DNA of 64,000 nt from Longispora albida DSM 44784 (GTDB lineage Bacteria; Actinomycetota; Actinomycetes; Mycobacteriales; Micromonosporaceae): the NCBI RefSeq assembly GCF_000379825.1, contig NZ_KB903833.1:63022-127021 (forward strand), given 5' to 3'. Position numbers and translations under genes: made by a program. Every line of letters begins with the position of its first letter. Position 1 is the first letter of the stretch. Shown here piece after piece: positions 54,315-63,541 of the stretch. Below the pieces are notes generated by a model. It saw nothing but the letters and a program-made list of their open reading frames with translations. It made no database searches and was not told the origin of the DNA.

Positions 54315-54800
54315 TCAGGTGCGATGTGCCCGCAGGCCCGCCCTGATCGCGTCCGGGCCGGCCCCGCAGGCCAGGGCGAGGGAGGCCGCGGCCAGGGCGT
54401 TGACGATGTCGTGCACGGTCTCCGGGTGCAGGTCAGCCAGGACGCCCAGCTCCGTGGCGTCGCCCTCGCCCGTCCGGTCGACCAGGATGTCCTCGACGAG
54501 GCCCACACAGCCGCTCGGCGGGATGTCGAGGGTGAAGCCGATCGTGCGGCCGGGGTGGGCGGCCAGGGCCGCCGCCACCTCCGGCTCGTCGAGGAAGCCG
54601 ACAGCGATCCCGCCCTGCCAGGCCGCCGGGTGCCGGTCGCCGTTGAGCCAGACCCCGGCCAGCGGGGCGCTCTCGCAGGTGTCGCCCGCGGTCAGCTCGG
54701 TGACGGTGAGGCGCAGGCCGGCGGCGTCGAGCATCGGGGCGAGCAGCCGGGCGGTACCCGTCTTGCCCTGGCCCCCGGACACCGCCAGCCAGTCACCCAT
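54315..54800 (-). CDS. Truncated, divergent MurD-like protein in the murD position
   Basis: Only 161 residues fill the place where murD (about 450-480 residues) normally sits between mraY and ftsW. It begins at the Mur-ligase ATP loop: DWLAVSGGQGKTGTARLL (residues 3-20) replaces the MurD TGTNGKTTT pattern. Residues of the middle domain are recognisable but compressed: WLNGDRHPAAWQGG in place of a LN..DHLDWHG segment, then GFTLDIPPSGCVGLVEDILVDR, ELGVLADLHPETVHDIVNALAAASLALACG and IRAGLRAHRT. The N-terminal UDP-binding domain, the SSFQL region and the whole C-terminal ligase domain are missing. The frame is intact, starts 2 bases after mraY stops and has normal codon bias, so it looks expressed. 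It can hardly be a functional D-Glu ligase; a regulatory or structural role, or slow decay, is possible. Confidence 0.75.
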   Translation of the reverse strand: MGDWLAVSGGQGKTGTARLLAPMLDAAGLRLTVTELTAGDTCESAPLAGVWLNGDRHPAAWQGGIAVGFLDEPEVAAALAAHPGRTIGFTLDIPPSGCVGLVEDILVDRTGEGDATELGVLADLHPETVHDIVNALAAASLALACGAGPDAIRAGLRAHRT

Positions 54801-54802
54801 GC

Positions 54803-55930
54803 TCAGCCCTCGGCCTTGATGAAGTCGGCGTAGAACACGCCCAGCGCGACCAGCACACCCAGCCCGGCGATGATCCAGAACCGGACGACGATGTTGACCT
54901 CGCTCCAGCCCTTCAGCTCGAAATGATGCTGGAGGGGTGACATGCGGAAGATCCGTTTACCGGTGGTCCGGAACGAGATGATCTGGAGCACCACCGACAT
55001 CGTGATGATGACGAACAGGAACCCGAGGATCGGCAGCAGCAGCACCGTGCGGGTCGCCATCGCCATGCCGCCGATCAGGCCGCCCAGCGCCAGCGCGCCC
55101 GTGTCGCCCATGAAGATCCGGGCCGGGGACGTGTTCCACCACAGGAAGCCGAGCAGCGCGCCGGCCGCCGCGGCGGCGACCATCGCGATCTCCAGCGGAT
55201 CCCGGGTGACGTAGCAGTAGGCCTCGCCCTGGCGGGCCGGCGGGTAGTCGGGGCACCAGTGCCGGTACTGCCAGAAGGCGATCATCGTGTACGCCATGAG
55301 GACCAGGATCGACGCGCCGGTCGCCAGGCCGTCGAGCCCGTCGGTCAGGTTCACCGCGTTACTGGTCGACATGATCACGAAGATGAAGATGACGACGGCG
55401 ACGATCGTGCCGGTCCTCATCCACTCCACGTCACGGGCCAGCGACAGGTACTCGCTGCCGACTGTCAGCTCGTAGATCTGGTTGCCGCGCTCCAGCACCC
55501 GGGGGAAGTTGAGCGCGAGGATGCCGAAGAACGCGCCGACCAGCACCTGGCCGATCAGCTTGCCCCGCTTGTTGAGCCCGGCGGAGTTCTTCTTCTTGAC
55601 CTTCATCCAGTCGTCGAGGAAGCCGACCAGCCCACAGCAGACGAACAGGCCCAGCAGCACGATGCCCGTCATCGTGATGTTCTTCGGGCGGCCCGCCGAC
55701 TCTGGCAGGCCGATGCTGACCAGGTGACCCACGCCGTAGGCGATCACGGTGGCCAGGATGAAGACCACGCCGCCCATCGTCGGCGTGCCCCGCTTGCCGA
55801 GGTGGGTGGCCGGGCCGATCTCGCGGATCGGCTGGCCGGCCTTCAGCGCGCGGAACACCCGCACGGCGAAAGGGGTGGCCAGCAGCGACAGTACAAACGC
55901 GACAAACGCCGCGATGATAACGGCTCTCAC
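54803..55930 (-). CDS. mraY: Phospho-MurNAc-pentapeptide translocase
   Basis: MraY makes lipid I from UDP-MurNAc-pentapeptide and undecaprenyl phosphate. The 375-residue protein has ten helices, the Asp motif [12 protein letters not shown] near 104-115 and [13 protein letters not shown] near 196-208. The C-terminal [13 protein letters not shown] is typical. It overlaps murF by 4 bases. Confidence 0.96.
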   Translation of the reverse strand: MRAVIIAAFVAFVLSLLATPFAVRVFRALKAGQPIREIGPATHLGKRGTPTMGGVVFILATVIAYGVGHLVSIGLPESAGRPKNITMTGIVLLGLFVCCGLVGFLDDWMKVKKKNSAGLNKRGKLIGQVLVGAFFGILALNFPRVLERGNQIYELTVGSEYLSLARDVEWMRTGTIVAVVIFIFVIMSTSNAVNLTDGLDGLATGASILVLMAYTMIAFWQYRHWCPDYPPARQGEAYCYVTRDPLEIAMVAAAAAGALLGFLWWNTSPARIFMGDTGALALGGLIGGMAMATRTVLLLPILGFLFVIITMSVVLQIISFRTTGKRIFRMSPLQHHFELKGWSEVNIVVRFWIIAGLGVLVALGVFYADFIKAEG

Positions 55931-57288
55931 GCCGTGATTCCTTCCCGGAGCGCGTCAGCGACCTGCCAGGTCCGATAGCGGGAACCCTTCACCAGCACCA
56001 CGTCGCCCGGCCGCAGCTCCGCGCGGAGCACAGCGATCGCGGCTTCCTGGTCTTGCAGCAGCACAGCCTCTCCTCCCGCACCCTCGGCGATGCCAGCGGC
56101 CTCGGCCGACACGGCGAGGACCCGGCTGACGCCCAGCTCGGCGGCCAGCCTGCCCGTCTCCAGGTGGCCCTCGCGTTCCGCGTCGCCCAGCTCGGCCATG
56201 TAGCCCAGCACCGCCCAGCTCCGCCGGCCCCTGCCGATGTCGGCCAGCGCGCGCAGCGCCGCCGCCATTGAAGCGGGATTGGCGTTGTACGAGTCGTCGA
56301 TGACCGTGACCCCGCCGGAGTCGAACACGTCCATCCGTCTGGCGGAGACTAACCGCAGCCCCGGCAACACGCCAGCCAGGGTTTCGGTGCTCATGCCGAG
56401 CTCGCGGCCGATCGCGGCCACCGCCAGCATGTTGCCTACCTGGTGACGGCCGGAGACGGCGAGCGTCACGGGCGCGGAGCCCTCCGGCGTGACCAGCGTG
56501 AAGCTGGGCCGGCCGCGATCGTCCACGGTGACGTCCTCCGCGCGGATGTCCGCGTCCGGGGCCTCGCCGACGAGCACGACGCGGGCCTTGGTGCGGCCAG
56601 CCATGGCGCGGACCCGGTGGTCGTCGGCGTTCAGGATCGCCAGGCCGTCCTCCGGGAGCGCCGCGACCAGCTCGGACTTGGCCTCGGCGATCACGTCAGC
56701 CGAGCCGAACGCACCGAGGTGGGCGACGCCGACGTTGAGCACGGCGGCGATCCGCGGCTGGGCGATCCGGCACAGGTACTCGATGTGGCCGACGCCTCGC
56801 GAGCCGTACTCCATCGCGAGGAACCGGGTCTCCGCCGTGGCCTTCAGCACCGCGCACGGGAAGCCCAGCTCGTTGTTCGGGCTGCCGGGCGGGCCGACAG
56901 TCGGGCCGAGGGTACGCAGCAGCCCCGCGATCAGGTCCTTGGTCGTCGTCTTGCCCGAGGAACCGGTCACGCCGACGATCGTCAGGTCGCCGTGGCGGCG
57001 GACCAGCTCGGCGGCGAGCCGCCCGACCGCGATCTCCGGGTCGCCGACGACGATCGCCGGGACACCGACGGGACGCGTGGCGACGACGGCGGCCGCTCCA
57101 CTGTGGATGGCCTGCTCGGCGAAGTCGTGCCCGTCGAACCGGGCGCCGGCGATGGCGACGAACAGCCCGCCGGGCGTCACGGCCTGCGAGTTGTGCTCGG
57201 CGGTGCCGGTGACCAGCGTTTCCGGGTCGGCGTCGTGCAGGACACCGCCCATGACGGCGGCGGCGTCGGCGAGGGTCATGGGGATCAA
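55927..57288 (-). CDS. murF: UDP-MurNAc-tripeptide-D-Ala-D-Ala ligase
   Basis: MurF attaches D-Ala-D-Ala to the UDP-MurNAc tripeptide. The 453-residue protein has all three Mur domains: N-terminal [15 protein letters not shown] loop [14 protein letters not shown] near 110, [11 protein letters not shown] and C-terminal [11 protein letters not shown]. It is complete and overlaps mraY by 4 bases. Confidence 0.95.
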   Translation of the reverse strand: MIPMTLADAAAVMGGVLHDADPETLVTGTAEHNSQAVTPGGLFVAIAGARFDGHDFAEQAIHSGAAAVVATRPVGVPAIVVGDPEIAVGRLAAELVRRHGDLTIVGVTGSSGKTTTKDLIAGLLRTLGPTVGPPGSPNNELGFPCAVLKATAETRFLAMEYGSRGVGHIEYLCRIAQPRIAAVLNVGVAHLGAFGSADVIAEAKSELVAALPEDGLAILNADDHRVRAMAGRTKARVVLVGEAPDADIRAEDVTVDDRGRPSFTLVTPEGSAPVTLAVSGRHQVGNMLAVAAIGRELGMSTETLAGVLPGLRLVSARRMDVFDSGGVTVIDDSYNANPASMAAALRALADIGRGRRSWAVLGYMAELGDAEREGHLETGRLAAELGVSRVLAVSAEAAGIAEGAGGEAVLLQDQEAAIAVLRAELRPGDVVLVKGSRYRTWQVADALREGITA

Positions 57289-57349
57289 AGGCTTGCTCCT
57301 GCGGCCCGAGGGTCGTGGTCGGTGGTCACGGCGTGCCGGTCGTGGTCAG

Positions 57350-58828
57350 TCACTGCGCGCCGCCGGAACGGGCCTGGAGGGCTGCCGCCAGCTCGATCCG
57401 GTCGTCGAACGGCAGGATCTCCCCCGCGACCTCCTGGCCGCGTTCGTGGCCCTTGCCGAGCAGTGCGATCGTGTCGCCGGGCCTGGCGATCCGGACGGCT
57501 TCCTCGATGGCGGCCCGGCGGCCGGGCACCTCCACGCAGCTACCGGAAATCCCGGCGATGACCTCGGCCCGGATGACCGCCGGGTCCTCGCCGCGCGGGT
57601 TGTCGTCGGTGACGATCACGACGTCGGAACCGGTCGCGGCCGCCTCGCCCATGACCGGGCGCTTGGCGCGGTCCCGGTCGCCACCAGCGCCGATCACGCA
57701 GATCAGGCGGCCCTCGGTGACCTCACGCAGCGCGGCCAGCGCGGCGCGGATCGCGTCGGGCTTGTGCGCGTAGTCGACGACGCCGAGCACCGGGCGCTCG
57801 GCGACGCACTCCAGCCGGCCAGCGACACCCGCACAGGCCGCGACGCCCGCCGCCGCGACGACGGGGTCGACGCCGGCCTCAGTGAGCATCGCGATGGCGA
57901 GCAGCGCGTTGGAGATGTTGTGCCGGCCGGGGAGCCGGACGCCGGCCTGGACAGCTCCAGCGGGGCCGTTGGCCGTGAACTTCTGCTCGTAGCCGGTACC
58001 GGAGATGTCCGTGGCGTACCAGGTGGCCGCCGCGTCGCCCGCAGCCGAGTACGTGACCGTCCCGTCCGTCACCAGTGGACGGAGCGCGGGGTCGTCGTAG
58101 TTGAGGACGGCGCGCTCGGAGCGGCCGTCGAACAGGCGGGCCTTGGAAGCGAAGTAGTCCTCGACGGTGTGGTGCAGGTCGAGGTGGTCCATGCCGAAGT
58201 TGGTGTACCCGGCGACCTTGTACCGCACGCCCTCCACCCGGCCCAGCTTCAGCGCGTGGCTGGACACCTCCATCGCCACGGCCGTCACGCCCAGCTCCAC
58301 GGCCCGGCCCAGCAGGCCCTGGAGCGCCGGGGCCTCTGGCGTGGTGCGGGTGCTCTCCACGACCTCCTCGCCCAGCCGGGTCTCCACCGAGCCGACCATG
58401 CCGGTGACGTGGCCCGCGGCGCGCAGGCCGGACTCCAGCAGGTACGCCGTGGAGGTCTTCCCCGCCGTCCCGGTCACGCCGAGCATGATCAGCTCGCTGC
58501 TCGGGTCGCCGTAGACGAAGGACGAGACGGCGCCGAGGACGGCACGCGGGTCTTCGACCACGAGCACCGGCAGGTCACCGGCCCGCTCCGCCCCGGCGGG
58601 GTCGGTCAGGACAGCCACTGCCCCGGCCTCGCGGGCCTGGGCGGCGAACTCCGCGCCGTGCCTGTTCGCGCCGGGCAGCGCCGCGTACAGGTCACCGGGC
58701 CGCACCTCTCCGCTCGCCAGGGTCACTCCGCTGACGGCCACACCAGCCGGGGCGGTCAGGCCGAGGACGGCGGCGATCCCGGCGAGATCCACCGGGCGAT
58801 TCTTCTCAGGACGCGGGTAGCCAGGCAC
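57350..58828 (-). CDS. murE: UDP-MurNAc-dipeptide meso-diaminopimelate ligase
   Basis: MurE adds the third amino acid. The substrate motif TDDNPRGEDP near 405-414 marks a meso-diaminopimelate enzyme, which fits an actinobacterium with DAP-type wall. The 492-residue protein has the ATP loop GVTGTAGKTSTAY near 116 and GMDHLDLHHTVEDYF near 215. The start at 58828 gives the full N-terminal domain; 61 bases separate it from murF. Confidence 0.95.
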   Translation of the reverse strand: MPGYPRPEKNRPVDLAGIAAVLGLTAPAGVAVSGVTLASGEVRPGDLYAALPGANRHGAEFAAQAREAGAVAVLTDPAGAERAGDLPVLVVEDPRAVLGAVSSFVYGDPSSELIMLGVTGTAGKTSTAYLLESGLRAAGHVTGMVGSVETRLGEEVVESTRTTPEAPALQGLLGRAVELGVTAVAMEVSSHALKLGRVEGVRYKVAGYTNFGMDHLDLHHTVEDYFASKARLFDGRSERAVLNYDDPALRPLVTDGTVTYSAAGDAAATWYATDISGTGYEQKFTANGPAGAVQAGVRLPGRHNISNALLAIAMLTEAGVDPVVAAAGVAACAGVAGRLECVAERPVLGVVDYAHKPDAIRAALAALREVTEGRLICVIGAGGDRDRAKRPVMGEAAATGSDVVIVTDDNPRGEDPAVIRAEVIAGISGSCVEVPGRRAAIEEAVRIARPGDTIALLGKGHERGQEVAGEILPFDDRIELAAALQARSGGAQ

Positions 58829-58884
58829 AGCCCCGCACCCTACCCGCCGTGTGCGACATCGCCACGCAGCACCACACCCGGCCG

Positions 58885-61020
58885 CTAGCCGTACACCTTG
58901 AAATCCGGTGCTTTACCCTCAGACGGGGGCACAGCGTACCGGAGCAGGGTGGAACGCATCACATCCTTGAAAACCGGGGCAGCGATCGTCCCGCCCTCCC
59001 CGCCCGGGGAGTACGCGAACACGGCCACCACGTACCGGGGCGCCTCCGCCGGGGCCATGCCGACGAAGGAGGCCACCTCGCCCGGCGCGTACTTGCCGTC
59101 GGGGCCGACGAGCTTGCCGGTGCCGGTCTTGCCGGACACCCGGTACCCGGCGATCGCGGCGCCCTTGCCGGTCGCGCCATCCACGTTCTGGGAGGTCACG
59201 GCCTCCATCATCGTCCGCAGCTCCTTGGCGTGCTGCGGGTCGAGGACCCTGTGGGACGGGTTGAGGACGACGGGCTTCGGCTTGCCGCCGGAGGCGGTGG
59301 TCGAGGCGACGAGGTGCGGCTGGACGTACACCCCGTCGTTGGCGATCGCCGCGTACGCCGCCGTCATCTGGATCGGCGTGACCGAGACGCCGTGGCCGAT
59401 CGGGATCGAGCCCGAGCTGCTGCCCGACCAGTTCTCCGGCGGCTGGACCAGGCCGGGCGACTCGCCGGGCAGGCCCAGGCCGGTCTTCTTGCCCAGCCCG
59501 AAGCGCTGCTGGTACTCGTACAGCTTCTGCGGTCCGAGCTTGTCGGCGATGTGGATCGTGCCGACGTTGCTGGAGTGCGCGAAGATGCCCGGCAGTGTCA
59601 TGTTCTTCGGGTCGTGCCAGTGCGTGTCCTCGTACGTCGTGTCGCCCTTGCGGATCGTCGGCTCGGTGAAGATCAGGTCGTCGGGCTTGACCACGCCCTC
59701 CTGGAGCGCCCCGCCGATCGTGATCGCCTTGTGCACCGAACCGGGCTCCACCGCGACCTGGGTGCACGAGTCCGGCTTCGGCTCGTCCTGCGGGTTGGCC
59801 AGGTCGTAGCCGGGCGTGCTGGCCAGCGCGAGCAGCTCACCGGTCTTCACATCCATCACCACAGCGCAGGCGAACTTCGCGTTGTGCTTGAGCATCTTCT
59901 CGGTCAGCATCTGCTGCGCCTGGAACTGAAGATCGTTGTCGATCGTGAGCTGCACGGTGCTGCCGGGCCTGGCCGGCGTCTCCCGGTAGAAGCCGCTGGG
60001 GATCTTCAGCTCGCCCCGGTACGCCTCGAACTCCTCCGTGCCGTCTCGCCCGTAGAGGTAACTGTCCAGGCTGGACTCCAGCCCGTTGAGGCCGCGCCCG
60101 TCGGTGCCCGCCCGGCCCACCACGTTGGCCGCGAGGTCGTTGCCCGGCATCTCGCGCTTGAAGTCGCGCCGCACGCCGACACCGGCCAGGTTCAGCGCCT
60201 CGATCGCGTCGCCCGTGCTGATGTCCGCGCCGCGCTGCAGCACCACGTACCGGTTGGGCTGGCCGTTGTCCAGCTTGGTCACCTGGAGCTTCTGCCACAG
60301 GTCGGTCTTGGACATCGCGAGCAGCGGCGACAGCTTCTCCGCCACCTCGGAGACGTTCTCGACGAGCGGCGGGTCGGCGAAGACCAGCCGCGCCTCGACG
60401 CTGTGCGCGAGCACCGCGCCCTTGCGGTCGAGGATCGGGCCGCGCGGCGCGGGGATCGTCCGCTTCGCCAGCCGCCCCACCAGGCCGTTCGCCGAATACT
60501 CCGCGGCCTTCGTCACCTGGAGGTGGATCAGCCTGCCGCCCACCGCCGCGAACAGCAGGAGCAGCAGCGCAGCGCTCAGCCGGAGCCTGCGCCGCGGATC
60601 GGTCAGCCGGGCCTTCTTCCCGTCCCGGCCCAGGAGCCACTTCGCCACAGGCCCGAGACGCACCGGCTTCCTGCCGGGCTTGCGCGCCGTTGCCTTCTTT
60701 TTCTGTGTACCCGCTGCCTTCTTCCCCTGGCCGGCCGCCGGAGCCCTGCGCGCCGCCGGCTCAGGCTGCTCCCCCTGGCCGCGCCGGGCCGGGCGGGGCC
60801 TGGGTGGCGGTGTGCCGGGCGGGGCCGGAGCCTCGGCCGTCCCCTCCTCCGGCACGGGCACGACCCGCAACTGGGGACGCGCCTCGTCCCCGGCCTCGCG
60901 CAACGTCTTCGCCCGCGGCGTGTACCGCCGGGCGTCGGACATGGCACTACGGCCGCGGAGCGGGACGACGTTGCCGTCCCGCTCCGTGCGCTCTCTGGGC
61001 CTGCCCCGGTCCGTGGCCAC
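58885..61020 (-). CDS. ftsI: Septal class B penicillin-binding protein
   Basis: FtsI (PBP3) is the divisome transpeptidase. The 711-residue protein has a long basic and Pro-rich cytoplasmic N-terminus (about 1-145), one membrane helix (about 148-168), a pedestal domain and the transpeptidase domain. Active-site motifs are SVHK near 428 (acyl-Ser), SSN near 483 and KTGTG near 631. GTG 61020 was chosen because GAGGAG lies about 9 bases upstream. No PASTA domain is seen. Confidence 0.95.
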   Translation of the reverse strand: MATDRGRPRERTERDGNVVPLRGRSAMSDARRYTPRAKTLREAGDEARPQLRVVPVPEEGTAEAPAPPGTPPPRPRPARRGQGEQPEPAARRAPAAGQGKKAAGTQKKKATARKPGRKPVRLGPVAKWLLGRDGKKARLTDPRRRLRLSAALLLLLFAAVGGRLIHLQVTKAAEYSANGLVGRLAKRTIPAPRGPILDRKGAVLAHSVEARLVFADPPLVENVSEVAEKLSPLLAMSKTDLWQKLQVTKLDNGQPNRYVVLQRGADISTGDAIEALNLAGVGVRRDFKREMPGNDLAANVVGRAGTDGRGLNGLESSLDSYLYGRDGTEEFEAYRGELKIPSGFYRETPARPGSTVQLTIDNDLQFQAQQMLTEKMLKHNAKFACAVVMDVKTGELLALASTPGYDLANPQDEPKPDSCTQVAVEPGSVHKAITIGGALQEGVVKPDDLIFTEPTIRKGDTTYEDTHWHDPKNMTLPGIFAHSSNVGTIHIADKLGPQKLYEYQQRFGLGKKTGLGLPGESPGLVQPPENWSGSSSGSIPIGHGVSVTPIQMTAAYAAIANDGVYVQPHLVASTTASGGKPKPVVLNPSHRVLDPQHAKELRTMMEAVTSQNVDGATGKGAAIAGYRVSGKTGTGKLVGPDGKYAPGEVASFVGMAPAEAPRYVVAVFAYSPGGEGGTIAAPVFKDVMRSTLLRYAVPPSEGKAPDFKVYG

Positions 61021-61026
61021 CTGCCG

Positions 61027-61689
61027 TTACCTCCTCGGCTGCCCCGCCGGCTGCGGTACGCCGATCGTCCGGCCGTCCGGGAGCACGATGTACGCCGGGC
61101 TGCCGATCGGGACCATGCCCAGCCTGGCAGCCTCGGCCGCCAGGTTGCCCGGGGCCTCCTTCTTCGCCAGGTCCTTGTTGAGCTGCTGCTCCTGGCTGTC
61201 CAGCTCGGTCTGCTTGTCGCGCAGCCGCTGGAGCTCGAAGGCGTCCTGGTTGATCTGGATGTTGAGCAGGAGCAGGCCGACGATGCCGCTGACGATCAGC
61301 CCGAGGGTGAGCACGACGAACGGCATCCTGGCCGTGGCGACCGGGGCCGGCGGGGCCAGGGTCAGCTCGGCGGCCTTCACCGGCTCGGCCTTGGCCTGCT
61401 CCGGCTCGGCCTTCTTCGGCTTGAGTGCCGCAGACCCCTCCGTGCGTACCCTGCTGTCCGGCTCCTTCGGCGCTTGCTGCCTGGGCTTCGGCTTGGCTTG
61501 AGCCGGGCGGCCCGGCTCGACTCCGGCGAACTCGTCGCCGATGTCCTCTGTGACCAGGGTCAGCCTGCGGCCGCCACGGCGGGCGGGTGCTGGCTGGTCG
61601 GAGATGCCGGCCCTGGTCGGCCGGCGTGCCGGTACAACCGGCGGGTGATCGTCTTCCGGCGGGATGTTCCGCGCAACGGCCGCGCTCAT
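61027..61689 (-). CDS. ftsL: FtsL-like divisome protein
   Basis: The 220-residue protein has a long basic/Pro/Ala N-terminal cytoplasmic part (about 1-122), one membrane helix ([19 protein letters not shown], about 124-142) and an extracytoplasmic coiled coil ([18 protein letters not shown]) followed by a short domain with [20 protein letters not shown]. This is the pattern of actinobacterial FtsL, which partners FtsQ and DivIC. It overlaps rsmH by 4 bases and precedes ftsI by 6. Confidence 0.85.
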   Translation of the reverse strand: MSAAVARNIPPEDDHPPVVPARRPTRAGISDQPAPARRGGRRLTLVTEDIGDEFAGVEPGRPAQAKPKPRQQAPKEPDSRVRTEGSAALKPKKAEPEQAKAEPVKAAELTLAPPAPVATARMPFVVLTLGLIVSGIVGLLLLNIQINQDAFELQRLRDKQTELDSQEQQLNKDLAKKEAPGNLAAEAARLGMVPIGSPAYIVLPDGRTIGVPQPAGQPRR

Positions 61690-62726
61690 GTGGTGTCCTC
61701 CCCTGTGCCGGCCCGCCCCCCGCGGCCCGGCGAATAACGAATGCGCTCGGCGGCGCGGAGCTTCGCGGAGGCCGACCGCGGATTCTCTGCGATCTCGGCC
61801 TCCGACGGCGGCTCGGCGCCCCGGGTGAGAAGCCGGAACTCGGCTGCGCCCTCAGGCAGCTCCACCGGCAGGTCCAGCGGGCTGGTGGAACGCGATCGCG
61901 CCACCAGCTCCCGTTTCACGATGCGGTCTTCCAAGGAGTGATACGCCAGTACCGCGATCCGGCCACCGGGCCGCAGCGCGTCGAGCGCGGCGGGCAGCGC
62001 CGTTTCCAATGCGGACAGTTCCTCGTTGACTTCAATACGAAGCGCTTGGAATGTCCGTTTCGCAGGATGCCCACCCGTCCGGCGGGCCGCGGCCGGAATC
62101 GACTCGCGGACCAGCTCGGCCAGGCGGGACGACGAGGTCAGCCGCTCACGGCTCCGCTCGCGCACGATGGCGGCGGCTACCCTGGACGCGAACTTCTCCT
62201 CGCCGTAGACCCGGAGGATCCGGGCCAGGTCACCGGCGGAGTATTCGTTGACGATGTCCTCTGCGGTACGGCCCCTGGTCGGGTCCATCCGCATGTCCAG
62301 CGGGGCGTCCTGCGCGTAGGCGAAGCCACGGCTGGCCTCGTCGAGCTGCAGTGAGGACACCCCGAGGTCGAAGAGCGCCGCGTCGATCCGCTCGTAGCCG
62401 AGCCGGTCGAGCACGCTGGTGAACTCGTCGTAGACCGCGTGCACCGGGCGGAACCGGTCGCCGAAGGGCGCGAGGCGCTCGGCGGAACGACGGTGCGCTT
62501 CCGGGTCACGGTCGAGGCCCACGACGGTGAGCTGGGGAAATGCCTGGAGAAGTGCCTCGGTGTGCCCACCGAGCCCGAGAGTGGCGTCCACGCAGACGGC
62601 TTCGCGGCCTTCGAGGGACGGGGTCAGGATCCTGAGGATCCGGTCGAGGAGGACGGGCACGTGGGTGCCTCGCGTGTGCTCCACCGCGGCCTCGGCCGGC
62701 CGGCGTCGTGGTGCGCGGTCCTTCAT
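61686..62726 (-). CDS. rsmH: 16S rRNA m4C1402 methyltransferase
   Basis: RsmH (MraW) methylates N4 of C1402 in 16S rRNA using SAM. The 346-residue protein has [14 protein letters not shown], the SAM motif [15 protein letters not shown] (about 44-58), [15 protein letters not shown] and [14 protein letters not shown]-rich ribosome-binding site precedes ATG 62726. A long hairpin lies between it and mraZ. Confidence 0.95.
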   Translation of the reverse strand: MKDRAPRRRPAEAAVEHTRGTHVPVLLDRILRILTPSLEGREAVCVDATLGLGGHTEALLQAFPQLTVVGLDRDPEAHRRSAERLAPFGDRFRPVHAVYDEFTSVLDRLGYERIDAALFDLGVSSLQLDEASRGFAYAQDAPLDMRMDPTRGRTAEDIVNEYSAGDLARILRVYGEEKFASRVAAAIVRERSRERLTSSSRLAELVRESIPAAARRTGGHPAKRTFQALRIEVNEELSALETALPAALDALRPGGRIAVLAYHSLEDRIVKRELVARSRSTSPLDLPVELPEGAAEFRLLTRGAEPPSEAEIAENPRSASAKLRAAERIRYSPGRGGRAGTGEDTT

Positions 62727-62750
62727 CTCAACCCCCCTTGTCCTCGGCTC

Positions 62751-62806
62751 CGTGCCGCGAGATTTCCTGGCGCCGGGGAAGTGGCGCCAGGCAATCTCGC
62801 GGCACG
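62751..62806. repeat. Near-perfect 24-bp-stem hairpin between mraZ and rsmH
   Basis: The arms 62751-62774 and 62783-62806 are complementary at 23 of 24 positions (single mismatch T/C at 62764 versus 62793) around an 8-base loop. It sits 60 bases after the mraZ stop and 25 bases before the rsmH start. With no U-tract it may be an attenuator, an RNA-processing site or a palindromic element. Confidence 0.85.
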
Positions 62807-62866
62807 GTCACCGCGCCTTCACGGCGTGTGTGACGCGCGCTGGGAAAACTGTGTCCCCGGCTCGCG

Positions 62867-63298
62867 TCAGAGCCCCCCGGGCAGCACCCCCTCCTCGATG
62901 TCGGCGAAATCGTCTTCGCTTTCCTCGAGATAGGACGCCCATGCCGCCGCGTCCCAGATCTCCACCCGGCTGCTCGCCCCGATCACGACCAGATCCCGGT
63001 CGAGCCCCGCGTAGTTACGCAGGTGGACGGGCACTGTGACCCGGCCTTGCTTGTCCGGCACCTCGTCGTGCGCGCTGGCGAAGAACACCCGGCTGTACGC
63101 CCGAGCCGCCTTGTGCGTCATCGGCGTGGTGTGCAGCTGCTCGGCGATCCGCTTGAACTCAGCCATCGGGAACACGTAGAGGCAGTGTTCCTGCCCTTTC
63201 GTGATCACGAGACCTCCCGCGAGCTCATCCCGGAACTTGGCCGGCAGGATCAGCCGGCCCTTCTCGTCCAGGCGCGGGGTGTGCGTGCCGAGGAACAT
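62867..63298 (-). CDS. mraZ: Transcriptional regulator MraZ
   Basis: MraZ binds direct repeats upstream of its own gene and represses or activates the division cluster. The 143-residue protein has two AbrB-like SpoVT domains: [20 protein letters not shown] at the start and [20 protein letters not shown] near 83-102. ATG 63298 has GGAGGT 5 bases upstream and begins exactly at the first domain. It is the first gene of the cluster. Confidence 0.94.
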   Translation of the reverse strand: MFLGTHTPRLDEKGRLILPAKFRDELAGGLVITKGQEHCLYVFPMAEFKRIAEQLHTTPMTHKAARAYSRVFFASAHDEVPDKQGRVTVPVHLRNYAGLDRDLVVIGASSRVEIWDAAAWASYLEESEDDFADIEEGVLPGGL

Positions 63299-63359
63299 CC
63301 GGCACCTCCCTGCCCCTGGGACGGAGTGACCGGCAGAGCCTCCCAGCCCCGCCAATGCG

Positions 63360-63385
63360 CTCCACTGTACTCCACTTCCCTCCAC
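63360..63385 (-). promoter_or_regulatory. MraZ box: three GTGGAG repeats at 10-bp period
   Basis: On the minus strand GTGGAG occurs at 63380-63385, 63370-63375 and 63360-63365, exactly 10 bp apart, 62-87 bases before the mraZ start. Known MraZ operators are short G-rich direct repeats (TGGGN in E. coli) at the same spacing. This is the likely autoregulatory site. A candidate promoter upstream is TTGACG (63516-63521) and GATTAG (63493-63498) with 17 bases between. Confidence 0.75.
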
Positions 63386-63447
63386 CTGCAACGGCGAAAC
63401 AGCCCACTCCGAACCTGAAAGGCAGGTAAACGCCCAGGTCAGAGGGG

Positions 63448-63463
63448 GTGGAGGGGGGTGGAG
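63448..63463 (+). promoter_or_regulatory. Second MraZ-box-like pair, opposite orientation
   Basis: GTGGAG at 63448-63453 and 63458-63463 on the plus strand, again with 10-bp period, in the intergenic region upstream of mraZ. Two repeats only; it could be a second operator or a part of a looped complex. Confidence 0.5.
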
Positions 63464-63541
63464 GGCAGAAGGGTTCCGCCGGTTGCGGTCGGCTAATCGA
63501 CAGCGTGTCGCCGCCCGTCAAACCACCATATTGGGGAAATT

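Noticed and set aside
54281-54803. Frameshifted full-length murD split over several frames
   Set aside because: The interval between mraY and ftsW is only about 520 bases, too short for murD in any combination of frames.
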